A stretch of DNA of 64,000 nt, from assembly GCF_000413315.1 (NCBI RefSeq), contig NZ_KE340297.1:1806581-1870580 (forward strand), in the 5' to 3' direction. Below the pieces are notes generated by a model. The model ran no database searches and was not told the origin of the DNA. It saw only the letters and a list, made by a program, of their open reading frames with translations. This document shows, one piece after another, positions 1 to 9,334 of the stretch. The number at the start of each line of letters is the position of its first letter. Position 1 is the stretch's first letter. A program made the position numbers and the translations under genes. The stretch is from Propionibacterium sp. oral taxon 192 str. F0372 (GTDB taxonomy: Bacteria; Actinomycetota; Actinomycetes; Propionibacteriales; Propionibacteriaceae).

Positions 1-894
1 GGCATCATGATCGCGATGAATCACCGGTTGGTGAATACAGTGATCAATCGGTGTGTATACCCGACCGACGGAGACATTCTCGTGCCGGTGCACACCGTTT
101 CGATCATCGGCACTACCGACGTCAAGGCCGACGATCCGGACAAGCTGACCATCCCGCGCGACCAGGTCCAGCAGATGATGGATGCCGGTTCGGTGCTCAT
201 CCCGACATTCCGAGAACACCGGGCTGTGCATGCCTGGGCTGGGGCCCGCCCGCTGATCAAGGACGACCGGGTATCGAGCAGTGATACCCGCCACATGTCG
301 CGTGGTATGGCCGTGCTCGACCACGACACCCGCGACGGTATCAAGGGGATGCTGACCATCGGTGGCGGCAAGCTCACCACCTACCGACTGATGGCCGAGC
401 ACATTGTCGACGCCATGTGCGAGCAACTGGGGCAGACCCGGGAATGCACCACTGCAACCGAACCGGTTCCCGGCGAGGCCGACGGGAAGCTGTACCACGT
501 CACCCACCGGCTCCATGAGCGGGAGAAGAACCGGCTGGATGAACAGACCATCTGTGAATGCGAGCTGCTGGCCAGGTCACAACTGGTCTCGGCGATGAAA
601 GAACAACCCCTGGGCACCATGGACGACTGGCGTCGCCAAACCAGGCTTGGCATGGGGCCTTGCCAGGGTGGATTCTGTTCGACCCGGGCTGCAGGGATCG
701 CCGTCGCAGAGGAGGTTGTCGACCATGAACGGGCTACGGGCCTGCTGCGATTGTTTCTGGCGAACCGCTGGATCGGGCTGTGGCCGATCCTGGCCAACGA
801 CCAAGTGCGGCAAGTGGCTCTGGACCACTGGATGTTGGACGGAACGATGAGCGTCGGTCATCTGCCTGCCCTCGAAACGGAGATCAAGCAATGA
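1..894 (+). CDS. glpA: Anaerobic glycerol-3-phosphate dehydrogenase subunit A (5' end outside window)
   Basis: C-terminal ~297 residues of the FAD-dependent catalytic subunit that oxidises sn-glycerol-3-phosphate to dihydroxyacetone phosphate. The frame is open from base 1, so the FAD-binding N-terminus lies upstream of the window. Visible are a DAO-type region (TIGGGKLTTYRLMAEH near residue 120) and, near the C-terminus, a BFD-like [2Fe-2S] domain with cysteines in CECELL and PCQGGFCSTRAAG, which is typical of GlpA and absent from aerobic GlpD. The stop overlaps the glpB start (ATGA), so A and B are translationally coupled. GlpA works with GlpB and GlpC at the inner face of the membrane. The identification is firm because glpB and glpC follow directly. 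Confidence 0.93.
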   Translation, partial: GIMIAMNHRLVNTVINRCVYPTDGDILVPVHTVSIIGTTDVKADDPDKLTIPRDQVQQMMDAGSVLIPTFREHRAVHAWAGARPLIKDDRVSSSDTRHMSRGMAVLDHDTRDGIKGMLTIGGGKLTTYRLMAEHIVDAMCEQLGQTRECTTATEPVPGEADGKLYHVTHRLHEREKNRLDEQTICECELLARSQLVSAMKEQPLGTMDDWRRQTRLGMGPCQGGFCSTRAAGIAVAEEVVDHERATGLLRLFLANRWIGLWPILANDQVRQVALDHWMLDGTMSVGHLPALETEIKQ

Positions 895-2090
895 GGATCA
901 TCGTCATCGGAATGGGGCCGGCCGGTCTGAGCGCGGCCTTGCGTGCAGTGGAGGCCGGGCATGACGTACGGCTGATCTCAAAGGGAGAGGGTGGGTTCCA
1001 ACTCTCCCAAGGGACTCTCGACGTGCTCGCCAGCCTCGACGGTCACCAGATCGACCAGCCTCTGGTTGCCATCGCATCCCTCGGTCCTGAACACCCCTAT
1101 GCAGGGATCGGCGCCGACAGGGTGCGCGAGGCTGTGAACTGGGCAGCCGAAAGGATCGGTCCGGAACTCCTCGTGGGTTCGGCGGAACACAATCTGGTAC
1201 TGCCGACGGCTGTCGGGGCGATGCGCCCCACCGCCTTCGCTCAGCCCTCCATGGTGGCCGCGGCAGCGACGCGCGAATATGCCGTCGTCGGGGTGCGCCA
1301 GCTCAAGGACATGCCAGCCGAACTGATGGCTGGCAATTTGGGCGCCGAATCGGCTTGGATCGACCTGCCAGCCCGTGCGGGGGAACAGGACCCGACCTCG
1401 CTCACCTATGCCCGTGCCCTGGAGGATCCCGAGTTTGCCGATCGCTTCGCCGACGCGGTGGCCAAGGCTGCGCCACCAGGTGAGGTCATCCTGCTGCCGG
1501 GAGTACTCGGCACCCGGCCGGGAACCTGGCGCAGGATTAGGGACCGCATCGGCCGGGAGATCGCTGAGGTCCCGCTAGTGCCGCCGTCGGTGCCGGGCAT
1601 CAGACTGCACGACGCCATGGTCGCGGCCATCCGTGCTGCCCATGTGAAGGTCGTCATCGGCTCCCGGGTGGTGGGCTTTGAGGCCGACGGTGACCGGCTG
1701 TCCGGAGTACGAGTCGGTATTGCGGGCCGCACCCGGACCTTTGGGGCCGACGCAGTGATCCACGCCCCGGGTGGGTTCTCCTCTGGTGCCTTGGATGTCG
1801 ACTCCTACGGGAGAATCACCGAGCGGGTGTTTGGGTTGCCACTGACTGCCGACGATGCCACCGGCCTCATCACCCCCAGCTGGTTCGATCCCCAGCCATT
1901 GTTCGAGGTGGGGGTACGCGCCGACGTCCACGGGCGCGCCGTCAATGCTGACAACGAGCCGGTGTTCCGCAATCTGTATGTGGCCGGCGACATCATCGCC
2001 GGTGCCCAACGGTGGATCGAGAAGTCGGGGGAGGGCACTGCCATCGCGACTGCCCTGCGTGCCGCCGACGGTCTCGCGGAAGGAGCATGA
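891..2090 (+). CDS. glpB: Anaerobic glycerol-3-phosphate dehydrogenase subunit B
   Basis: 399-residue flavoprotein subunit of the GlpABC complex. It opens with an FAD/NAD Rossmann motif (IVIGMGPAGLSAALRA, residues 3-18) and ends with a second nucleotide-binding segment (NLYVAGDIIAGAQ). ATG 891 is chosen because it overlaps the glpA stop by 4 nt and sits directly before the Rossmann strand; the in-frame start at 780 would only add residues antisense-like to glpA. The last bases carry the AGGAG ribosome-binding site for glpC. Length and order match the usual glpABC operon. Confidence 0.93.
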   Translation: MRIIVIGMGPAGLSAALRAVEAGHDVRLISKGEGGFQLSQGTLDVLASLDGHQIDQPLVAIASLGPEHPYAGIGADRVREAVNWAAERIGPELLVGSAEHNLVLPTAVGAMRPTAFAQPSMVAAAATREYAVVGVRQLKDMPAELMAGNLGAESAWIDLPARAGEQDPTSLTYARALEDPEFADRFADAVAKAAPPGEVILLPGVLGTRPGTWRRIRDRIGREIAEVPLVPPSVPGIRLHDAMVAAIRAAHVKVVIGSRVVGFEADGDRLSGVRVGIAGRTRTFGADAVIHAPGGFSSGALDVDSYGRITERVFGLPLTADDATGLITPSWFDPQPLFEVGVRADVHGRAVNADNEPVFRNLYVAGDIIAGAQRWIEKSGEGTAIATALRAADGLAEGA

Positions 2091-2091
2091 T

Positions 2092-3324
2092 ATGCCCACC
2101 CTGCGTGAACGCCTTAACAACGAATTGGACCGGGTGACCCTGGACCATTGCGTCAAATGCACCCTGTGCGAGCAGAACTGCCCGGTCGCCCCGGTCACCG
2201 ACCTGTTCTCCGGGCCGAAATTCGTCGGTCCTCAAGGAGAACGGTTCCGCAACGAGTTCTCCGTCGACCATTCGATCGACTACTGCTCGTCTTGCTCGAC
2301 GTGCACTGTCGTATGCCCGCAGGGAGTCAACGTCGCCGAGATCAACTCGATCGGCCGGGCCTTGATGCGTGAGGAGACTGGAATCCCGCTGCGCGACCGG
2401 CTCATCGTCAATACCACGATGATGGGCCGGATGATGACCCCGGTCGCTCCCGTCGCAAATGCCGTGCTTAACAACAAACTGGCCCGGGTCGCGATGGAGA
2501 AGGTCATCGGGGTTCACCGTGCCGCGGCGATGCCTACCGCCCGTTCCCAGTCCTTTCGCAGCTGGTGGCGTAAACACACCCCTGCCAAACCTGCGACCCG
2601 CGGGCCAGTGGTCTTCTTTCACGGTTGTGCCGGTGGCTATTTTGAGGTGGAAACCGCCAAACAGACCGTCGAGGTCCTGGAGTACATCGGTTATGAAGTG
2701 CTGGTGCCGAAGCAGTCGTGCTGCGGATTGGCCGCGCAGTCTAACGGGTTGTTCGACCAAGCGAGTGCCTCGGTGCGCAGCTTGGTCGACCAACTACGCT
2801 CGGCAGGTGAGGATCTACTCATCATCTCCAGTGCCGGTTCCTGCGGCGGTATGCTGCGTCACGAGGCCCGCAAGATTTTGGGCATCGATGACCCGGAACT
2901 GGCAGATGTCGGCCTGCGGATGCGGGACATCAGTGAGTTCCTGATGGATCTGCATATGGCGGGGGAACTGCCCACCGATTTCGCCGAGATCGCCATGCGG
3001 GTGCCCTACCATCAGCCCTGTCAGGTGCGTTCTCAAGGAATGGGGATGCCCGCTGCGGATCTGATGAGGTTGATTCCTGGACTGGAGGTGGTCGAATCCT
3101 TCGCCACCTGTTGCGGCATCGCCGGAACCTACGGGCTGAAGAAGGAGAAGTACGAGATCGGTCAGCTTGTCGGGAAGGACCTGTTCGAAATGGTGGAGGC
3201 AACCAACCAAGGTTATGCCGCCTGCGATACCGAGACCTGCCGCTGGCAGATCGAGAAGTCGACGAAGGTGACCACCGTCCACCCGATCTTCTTCATCCAC
3301 AAGGCCTACGGTCTTGCCAGATGA
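2092..3324 (+). CDS. glpC: Anaerobic glycerol-3-phosphate dehydrogenase subunit C (Fe-S membrane anchor)
   Basis: 410-residue iron-sulfur subunit that passes electrons from GlpAB to the quinone pool. Two 4Fe-4S ferredoxin clusters lie near the N-terminus (CVKCTLCEQNCP around residues 19-30 and CSSCSTCTVVCPQ around 64-76). They are followed by two CCG (cysteine-rich) domains with SCCGLAAQ, SAGSCGG, YHQPCQVR and TCCGIAGTYG. ATG 2092 follows AGGAG at 2081-2085 with 6 nt spacing. The stop overlaps the start of the MATE gene (ATGA). Confidence 0.93.
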   Translation: MPTLRERLNNELDRVTLDHCVKCTLCEQNCPVAPVTDLFSGPKFVGPQGERFRNEFSVDHSIDYCSSCSTCTVVCPQGVNVAEINSIGRALMREETGIPLRDRLIVNTTMMGRMMTPVAPVANAVLNNKLARVAMEKVIGVHRAAAMPTARSQSFRSWWRKHTPAKPATRGPVVFFHGCAGGYFEVETAKQTVEVLEYIGYEVLVPKQSCCGLAAQSNGLFDQASASVRSLVDQLRSAGEDLLIISSAGSCGGMLRHEARKILGIDDPELADVGLRMRDISEFLMDLHMAGELPTDFAEIAMRVPYHQPCQVRSQGMGMPAADLMRLIPGLEVVESFATCCGIAGTYGLKKEKYEIGQLVGKDLFEMVEATNQGYAACDTETCRWQIEKSTKVTTVHPIFFIHKAYGLAR

Positions 3325-4640
3325 CGGTCCCGGGATCGTCACGGGAGATCCTTGCCCTAGCCATCCCAGCTCTCGGAGCACTACTCGTCGAGCCTGTATT
3401 GCTGCTCGTTGACTCGGCGGTGGTGGGGCACTGGTCGACCGATGCTTTGGCAGGGCTGGGGCTGGCTCAGACTGTGCTGACCACCGTCGTCGGGCTGTGC
3501 GTCTTTTTAGCGTACTCGACGACGGCCTCTACCGCGCGGGCAGTTGGGGCCGGGAATTTGTTCCGGGCCATCCGATCGGGCATCTCCGCGATCTGGTTGG
3601 CGGTATTCATCGGAGTGGTTGTCACTGTGATCATGTTGGTGGGAGCCCAATGGATCGTGGTCTGCTTCGGCACTTCCCCGCAGGTGGTTAACGAGGCGGT
3701 TGCCTATCTGCAAGTGTCGAGTGTCGGGCTACCTGCCATGCTCGTTGTTCAGGCAGCCACAGGTATCATCCGCGGGTTGCAGGACACTCGGATGCCACTG
3801 TTTGTGTCGAGTGGGGCCGCTGTGGTCAACATCCCGCTGTCGGTCTGGCTCACTCTGGGGCTTCGCTGGGGCGTCGTGGGTGCGGCTACGGGAACCGTCA
3901 TATGCCAGTACGCGATGGCGGTGTTGCTGGTGGGTGTGGTCGTAGGGCACGCGCGCCGACTGGGAGTTGGTATTGGCCCGGATCGCTCTGGTGTCGGCGG
4001 TGCCTGGCGTGACGGTTTGCCGCTGCTGGTGCGTACAGTGATGCTGCGCATTGCGCTGATCCTGCTGGTCGTCGCTGTGACCCGGCTGGGAACCGTCGTT
4101 CTGGCCGCCAACCAGATCATCATGAGCATCTGGGGATTCTTTGCATCCGGCTTGGATGCCTTGGCGATTGCCGCCCAGGCGCTTACCGGGAAATATCTCG
4201 GTGGCTCTCAGGCACACCTCGCCCGGGCTACCACCGCGCGGATGACCAGATGGGCGGTGACCGGGGGAATCGTGATGGCGGTTGTTGTCGGGGCGGTGGC
4301 GGTGGCCTGCCCCGCAGTGTTTACCCCCGATATCGAGGTACAGCACGCGATCCGGATCGCCTTGGTGGTGGTGCTCGTTGGTCAGCCACTCGCCGGATAT
4401 GTCTACATCCTCGACGGTGTGCTCATGGGAGCTGGGGACACCCACTATCTGGCGAAAGCCGGGGTAATCAACTTGGTGGGCTTCCTTCCCGTCATCCTCC
4501 TCGTCATCGCCCGGGGGCCCACGGGCGTCGTTGGGTTGGTGAGCGTGTGGATCTGCTGGGTCTTTTGGTATATGGCTTGGCGCGGGGTCACACTGCGGCA
4601 TCGCATCACAGGTGAGCAATGGATGCGCTTGGGGCAGTGA
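3321..4640 (+). CDS. MATE-family efflux transporter (DinF-like)
   Basis: 439-residue polytopic membrane protein with about 12 hydrophobic segments, starting with a MATE/DinF signature (EILALAIPALGALLVEP, then DSAVVGHWSTDALAGLGLAQ). MATE proteins export cationic drugs or metabolites using H+ or Na+ gradients; the substrate here is unknown. ATG 3321 overlaps the glpC stop by 4 nt, so it is probably co-translated with glpABC. That is an unusual partner for the operon and raises the possibility of a transport role linked to glycerol metabolism, although simple read-through is equally possible. It converges on the DUF3039 gene. Confidence 0.9.
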   Translation: MTVPGSSREILALAIPALGALLVEPVLLLVDSAVVGHWSTDALAGLGLAQTVLTTVVGLCVFLAYSTTASTARAVGAGNLFRAIRSGISAIWLAVFIGVVVTVIMLVGAQWIVVCFGTSPQVVNEAVAYLQVSSVGLPAMLVVQAATGIIRGLQDTRMPLFVSSGAAVVNIPLSVWLTLGLRWGVVGAATGTVICQYAMAVLLVGVVVGHARRLGVGIGPDRSGVGGAWRDGLPLLVRTVMLRIALILLVVAVTRLGTVVLAANQIIMSIWGFFASGLDALAIAAQALTGKYLGGSQAHLARATTARMTRWAVTGGIVMAVVVGAVAVACPAVFTPDIEVQHAIRIALVVVLVGQPLAGYVYILDGVLMGAGDTHYLAKAGVINLVGFLPVILLVIARGPTGVVGLVSVWICWVFWYMAWRGVTLRHRITGEQWMRLGQ

Positions 4641-4712
4641 TGTGACGGTGCCCGGGATTGGTGCCGTGCGGCGAGATCACTGGGGCGGTGCCCAAGGGCT
4701 GGGCATCCCAGC

Positions 4713-4976
4713 TTAGCGATCGGGTCCCTTGTCCTTGCCGGGTTGGAGGGATTCCCAGATCTCCTTGCACATCGGGCATACCCGGAAACGCTCGGGGTTG
4801 CGGGTCGGTACCCACACCTTGCCGCACAGCGCGACCACCGGGGTGCCGTTCACTTGGGCCTCTAAGAGCTTTCCCTTGGGCACGTAGTGCGAGTAACGCT
4901 CCTCGTCACCTTCCTGGTAATCCTCCTGGATCCGTTCCCGGGTGATGGTCTGCGAGCCTGGTGCGAGTGTTGCCAT
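4713..4976 (-). CDS. DUF3039 family small zinc-ribbon-like protein
   Basis: 87-residue soluble protein of the actinobacterial DUF3039 family. The family pattern is clear: a YSHYVPKGKLLEAQVNGTPV segment, then VVALCGKVWVPTRNP and a CPMC pair, which together suggest one metal site (single Cys plus CxxC). No function is established for the family. It is transcribed divergently from the MFS gene with starts only 44 nt apart, and convergently with the MATE gene. Confidence 0.85.
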   Translation of the reverse strand: MATLAPGSQTITRERIQEDYQEGDEERYSHYVPKGKLLEAQVNGTPVVALCGKVWVPTRNPERFRVCPMCKEIWESLQPGKDKGPDR

Positions 4977-5020
4977 GGTTCAAGTGTCGCACGTCGGCAT
5001 GCGACCGGGATACTGATCTG

Positions 5021-6382
5021 GTGAACAGCACCTCTCCCGAAGACAAACAAACCATGTTGGTCGCATCCCTGCTGGGTATGGCGCTGTGCACAGCCTTCGA
5101 GGCCTATGGCACGATCACCGCGATGCCGGTGGCTGCGGAGGAACTTGGCCACGTTGACTGGTACGCGTGGGCATTCACTGCCTTTCTCATTGCCCAAGTG
5201 GCAGCCATCGTGATGTCGGGGCGCATCGTCGATCGGTCCGGACCGGTGATTCCTCTGATCATCGGCTCGGCTGTCTTCATCGCGGGGCTGTTGATGGCCG
5301 GATTCGCCCTCTCCATGCATGTGCTGCTCACCGCGAGATTCGTCCAGGGACTGGGAGCCGGAACCACCAATGTGGCTTTCATGGTGGTGGTCGCCCAAGG
5401 GTTCGGTAAGGCCCGGCGGGCAACAGTGATGTCCATGTTGTCGTTCTGCTGGATGCTGCCGAGCTTTGTCGGACCAGTCGTCGCTGCCTGGTTGACTGAG
5501 ACTTTCTCCTGGCACTGGGTATTCCTCGTTCTGCTCCCAGTTCTGCTCATCATGATGGCAGTCGGCTGGCGGCCATTGATGACGCTGCGTGCACGGTGGA
5601 CACCGAATGAGTCCAGCGATCCGGTGCCGGTGTGGGCTGCTGTGGTGGCAGCCGGTGGCTTGGCGGCGGTGCAATACGCGGCGCAACGCTTGGGAGCCGC
5701 CGCGGTCATCGCCGTGATGGGGTTGGTGGCACTGTGGGTCTCGGTTCCACGACTCATGCCGCCGGGATTCCTGCGGGTTTCCCGTGGCCTCGGTTCGGTG
5801 ATGTGGACCAGGGGCCTGGGAGCCGGCGCCTTCTTCGGGGCGGAGACGTTCATCCCCCTGCTGCTGCGTTCCCAGTACGATTTCTCTTTGTCTCAGGCAG
5901 GAATGTTCTTGGCAGTTGGGGCGGTGAGCTGGGCAGCCGGATCATCGGTTCAGGCATCTGCCCGGCTCAGGATTCGCCGCGATGTCATCATCACCAGCGG
6001 TGTTGCAAGTCTGACCGGTGGTTTGTTGATCAACTGCGTTGCGGTGTGGGGAAATCTTCCTTGGCCGCTGGTCGCCATTGGTTATGCCATGGGCGGGCTC
6101 GGGATGGGCCTCAGTGTGTCGAGCACCTCGCTGGCCAACATGCAACTCTCGGAGCCACAGCAGATCGGGCGCAACACCTCGTCGTTGCAGGTTTCCGAGG
6201 GGCTCGGCAACTCTTTGGTGACGGGCCTGGTAGGTGCCGTCTTCGCCGTCCTGCACGGCGTCGCCGTGACGACGGTCACCTTCGGTGCGATCCAGTTACT
6301 GGCGCTGCTTGCCGCCGGGGCAGCAGTGGCGGCGTCGTTGCGCATCGGTGCAGTGCGCAACGAATCATCCGGAGTGGGTTGA
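5021..6382 (+). CDS. Major facilitator superfamily transporter (drug-efflux-like)
   Basis: 453-residue integral membrane protein with 13-14 hydrophobic spans. The MFS motif between TM2 and TM3 is visible as MSGRIVDRSGPVIPLI (around residues 65-80). The EAYGTITAMPVAAEELG segment in TM1 and the overall length resemble actinobacterial DHA2-like exporters. GTG 5021 is chosen because it immediately precedes a hydrophilic N-terminus (NSTSPEDKQ); the longer in-frame start at 4961 would run into the DUF3039 gene on the other strand. Substrate unknown. Confidence 0.85.
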   Translation: MNSTSPEDKQTMLVASLLGMALCTAFEAYGTITAMPVAAEELGHVDWYAWAFTAFLIAQVAAIVMSGRIVDRSGPVIPLIIGSAVFIAGLLMAGFALSMHVLLTARFVQGLGAGTTNVAFMVVVAQGFGKARRATVMSMLSFCWMLPSFVGPVVAAWLTETFSWHWVFLVLLPVLLIMMAVGWRPLMTLRARWTPNESSDPVPVWAAVVAAGGLAAVQYAAQRLGAAAVIAVMGLVALWVSVPRLMPPGFLRVSRGLGSVMWTRGLGAGAFFGAETFIPLLLRSQYDFSLSQAGMFLAVGAVSWAAGSSVQASARLRIRRDVIITSGVASLTGGLLINCVAVWGNLPWPLVAIGYAMGGLGMGLSVSSTSLANMQLSEPQQIGRNTSSLQVSEGLGNSLVTGLVGAVFAVLHGVAVTTVTFGAIQLLALLAAGAAVAASLRIGAVRNESSGVG

Positions 6383-6407
6383 ACGGGAATCCTGGCTCAC
6401 AGTGGAT

Positions 6408-7265
6408 TCAGCGGTAGGTACGGATCACCTGGGAATCGTCCTCAGTCAGCAGGTCCATGTCGGCGGCCAGCCGGTAGCGCTGGTTGGCCGCCTCAGCCAG
6501 CGGTACCTGGGCACGGCAGCGGTGTCCTGTATGGACCACCATTCCGGCATCCTTGACGAAGATCCCGATGGAGTTGTGCACCTCAATCTGGCCCAGGGCG
6601 AGCATCCGGGGCCCGCGATCCGAGAGCATCCGTGATCCGGCGCCTCCGTTTTCGACAGCCCGAAGTGCTTTTTCGGGATCCAGCCCCATACGGTCCGCCA
6701 GGTTGAGGGCTTCTGCGGCCGCGGCGATGTGGATGGCACACAGGTGCTGGTTGACCAGCTTGAAGGCCTGGCCTTCGCCGATCCGCTCGCCAACAACATT
6801 GCGGGGGCCCACAGCATCGAGAACATCCCCCAGCGCTTCGATGTCCGAGGGGGCTCCGGAGGTGAACAGGGTCAGAGAGCCGGTTCCGGTGCCCGGGATA
6901 TCTCCGGACACCGGGGAATCGATGACCATGGCCCCTGCTGCCTGCAGCCGCTCGGCCTCGGTGCGTACCGAATCCGGGCCGACGGTGGACATGATGATCC
7001 ACCCACTGCCATTCAGATCCTGTTCCAGCGCATCGTCAACCAGACCGGTCAGCTGGGTAGGGGTGGCGACCATTACGACCACCGTTGCCAGCTCGTCGAC
7101 CTCGGACATATTGGTGACCATCGATTCGATCCGTGTACCTGCTGCACGTTCGGCTGCTTCGGGTCGGGGATCAACCCCGGTCACCCGATGACCTGCCTCT
7201 GCAATCCGGGCAGCCACCGGCAAACCGATGGCTCCCACTCCGATGAAGGTGATGTTGTCGCTCAT
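6408..7265 (-). CDS. NAD(P)-dependent beta-hydroxyacid dehydrogenase family protein
   Basis: 285-residue cytosolic dehydrogenase of the 3-hydroxyisobutyrate / tartronate-semialdehyde reductase family. It has an N-terminal Rossmann motif (FIGVGAIGLPVAARIAEAG, residues 6-24), the substrate loop DSPVSGDIPGT with the family's conserved serine, and the catalytic-lysine region GEGQAFKLVNQHL. A strong AGGAGGGATC precedes the ATG. The exact hydroxyacid cannot be told from sequence. It is not obviously co-transcribed with the kinase gene, although both lie on the minus strand about 50 nt apart, with the kinase downstream. Confidence 0.82.
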   Translation of the reverse strand: MSDNITFIGVGAIGLPVAARIAEAGHRVTGVDPRPEAAERAAGTRIESMVTNMSEVDELATVVVMVATPTQLTGLVDDALEQDLNGSGWIIMSTVGPDSVRTEAERLQAAGAMVIDSPVSGDIPGTGTGSLTLFTSGAPSDIEALGDVLDAVGPRNVVGERIGEGQAFKLVNQHLCAIHIAAAAEALNLADRMGLDPEKALRAVENGGAGSRMLSDRGPRMLALGQIEVHNSIGIFVKDAGMVVHTGHRCRAQVPLAEAANQRYRLAADMDLLTEDDSQVIRTYR

Positions 7266-7317
7266 GATCCCTCCTGGGGACGAGGTGTCCGGCCAGTATA
7301 GGAAGCTGTGGGAGCAC

Positions 7318-8481
7318 TCAGGTGAGGAACATGATGGTGAACAGCACTACCGTGATGAACAGCAAGGCCACACCACCGACCACGATCAACCAGTAGGTCT
7401 TGGAGTGGGATTCCCTGGGTTGCTCGACCTCATAGGTCCCACGCCCGAGATAATTGTCCAGCATCTCTTGGGGGGTCTCCGAACGCGGCGCTACCTGTCC
7501 GATGGAGTGGGCGGAACTCCATCCGCCGGAACCCGCGAGGGAGGAAGTGCCGGTGACCAGAGAAGGACCCCATCCATTCGGATCCGAACCATAGGACACC
7601 GGCGCCGGGGCAAGGGGGTGTTCGGCGCCCAATGCAGCCCAGTCGGTTTGGGAGGTCGCGACGTTGCCTCCTGGAAGCACGTCGGCCAGGGCATCGAAGG
7701 CATTGGCCAGTTCCAGGGCGCTTGCCGGGCGCATCCGAGGATCCGGTGACAGGGCCGCCGACATGAGGTCATCAAGCATCGGAGGGGCCCCGATGCCATC
7801 CGCGATCGGGGTGACTCCGACCGACCAGTTGCGGACCAGGAGATCATTGAGCGTCTTGATCGGGAAGGGCGGATGCCCGGTCAGCATCGAATAGGTCACT
7901 GCGGCCATCGAGTACACATCCACCCGCTGGTCTAGATATCCGCCGGTGGCCTGCTCATAGGCCATAAAGGCAGGGGTGCCCGCGGTCATCGTCGATTCCT
8001 GGCGCTCCACCAGCGATTTCGCTACACCCAGATCGGCGATCATAACCCGCATCCCCCTCGAGGAATGCTGCATCAAGATATTGCCCGGGGTGATGTCGCG
8101 GTGGATCACATTATTGCGGTGCAGTACCTCAATGCCCCGGGCAGCCTCGGCGGCCAGCCGCAGCGCTCGTCCGGAAGCCGGAGGATGCCTACGCATCTGT
8201 TCGAAGGAGCCGGCGTCGGCGAAATCCATGACGAAATAGGGGCGGTCGTCCTGGGTAGTGCCGATGTCGTAAACCGAGATGACCCGCTCATCCTGGAACC
8301 GGCGCAGCATCCGCGCCTCGGCCAAGAACCGTGAGCGTACGTCAGGATTCGTCGACCAGTTCTCGGCAAGGACCTTGATCGCCACGGTCACGTCAAGATC
8401 GGGATCGCGTCCCTTGAAAACCGTGGCGAACGAGCCCGCGCCGATGCGTTGACCGACTTGGTAGCGCCCGATCTGTTCCAT
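7318..8481 (-). CDS. Membrane-anchored Ser/Thr protein kinase (PknB/Hanks type, atypical catalytic loop)
   Basis: 387-residue protein with an N-terminal eukaryote-like kinase domain: glycine loop RIGAGSFATVFKG (residues 12-24), ATP lysine in VAIKVL (K36), catalytic loop HRDITPGNIL (127-136) and DLG in place of DFG (150-152). The lysine usual at HRDxKxxN is threonine (T131), while D129, N134 and D150 are kept. Residues ~260-355 are a low-complexity linker, and one membrane span (~359-386) lies at the very C-terminus with essentially no extracellular part, so there is no PASTA sensor. It is divergent from the RDD gene, which may be functionally linked. Target unknown; activity is likely but should be verified because of T131. 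Confidence 0.88.
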   Translation of the reverse strand: MEQIGRYQVGQRIGAGSFATVFKGRDPDLDVTVAIKVLAENWSTNPDVRSRFLAEARMLRRFQDERVISVYDIGTTQDDRPYFVMDFADAGSFEQMRRHPPASGRALRLAAEAARGIEVLHRNNVIHRDITPGNILMQHSSRGMRVMIADLGVAKSLVERQESTMTAGTPAFMAYEQATGGYLDQRVDVYSMAAVTYSMLTGHPPFPIKTLNDLLVRNWSVGVTPIADGIGAPPMLDDLMSAALSPDPRMRPASALELANAFDALADVLPGGNVATSQTDWAALGAEHPLAPAPVSYGSDPNGWGPSLVTGTSSLAGSGGWSSAHSIGQVAPRSETPQEMLDNYLGRGTYEVEQPRESHSKTYWLIVVGGVALLFITVVLFTIMFLT

Positions 8482-8544
8482 TCAACCCCCAACCTTGTGC
8501 CCGGGGTGAGGCGCCCCAATTGTTGCACGTGTCAGGATGAATGC

Positions 8545-9297
8545 GTGAGCGAATCAGAAGACACCGATCGGATGTTGCCACCTGCCGGTTGGTACTCAGA
8601 TCCTGTGGGCTGCCAGGGATACCGCTGGTGGGATGGGACAAGTTGGACCAATGACACCCGCGATGCCGCGTCCACCCCCGTTGCACCGGCTGCCAATCCT
8701 CACCGTGCCGACGCTCCGCTGCCGGGATCAGCTCCTGCCATCCAGCCCCGGCCTTTTGCTGTCATTCCTGGTCCGGCAACCGCTGATGGAGTTCCGCTGG
8801 CCGGTTGGTGGCGCCGGGCGGGCGGTTTGGCGATTGATGCAATGGTAGTGGGGATGCTCACGGCCTTGGTTTTCTGGCCCTTCTCGGCAGATCTCGTAGA
8901 GGGCCTCAACCGCTTCATGGACGATGTGTGGCGATCTGCGCAGACCGGTGGGCAGACCCCCGATCCTTATGCCACCACCTACGGGTTGGGTGCCAGCATG
9001 CAGCAACTCACTCTCGTGCAATTGGTGGTTGGGTTCATCTATTCGGCGGGAATGCAACTGTGGCGCTCGGCCACCCTCGGCATGCTCATCCTTGGCATGA
9101 GGGTGGTGCCCCTTGATCGTGGTCGGGAGCACCACGGTCTGCCGATGCGTGAGGCACTGCTGCGCAACCTCCTCTACCAAGCATTGTCCCTCCTGACAAT
9201 CACAGCGCTACTCAACGGGGGCATTCCGCTGATGAACCCACGACGACAGGGGCTGCATGACATGGTTGCGCGGACCCAGGTGGTGCGCATCAGATAG
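8545..9297 (+). CDS. DUF2510 + RDD family membrane protein
   Basis: 250-residue protein. The N-terminal DUF2510 module has its tryptophan-rich signature (PPAGWYSDP ... RWWDGTSWT, residues ~11-35). A proline/alanine linker follows, and then an RDD domain from about residue 95 (GWWRRAGGLAIDAMVVGM) with three to four hydrophobic spans and the late conserved HDMVARTQVV motif. RDD proteins are integral membrane proteins of poorly known function; some are linked to ion transport. GTG 8545 gives the first residue just before the DUF2510 module. Its start lies 63 nt from that of the kinase gene, suggesting a shared divergent control region. Confidence 0.85.
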   Translation: MSESEDTDRMLPPAGWYSDPVGCQGYRWWDGTSWTNDTRDAASTPVAPAANPHRADAPLPGSAPAIQPRPFAVIPGPATADGVPLAGWWRRAGGLAIDAMVVGMLTALVFWPFSADLVEGLNRFMDDVWRSAQTGGQTPDPYATTYGLGASMQQLTLVQLVVGFIYSAGMQLWRSATLGMLILGMRVVPLDRGREHHGLPMREALLRNLLYQALSLLTITALLNGGIPLMNPRRQGLHDMVARTQVVRIR

Positions 9298-9334
9298 GGT
9301 TATCCATGCCTCCACGTCGACCCTGAGGATTGGC

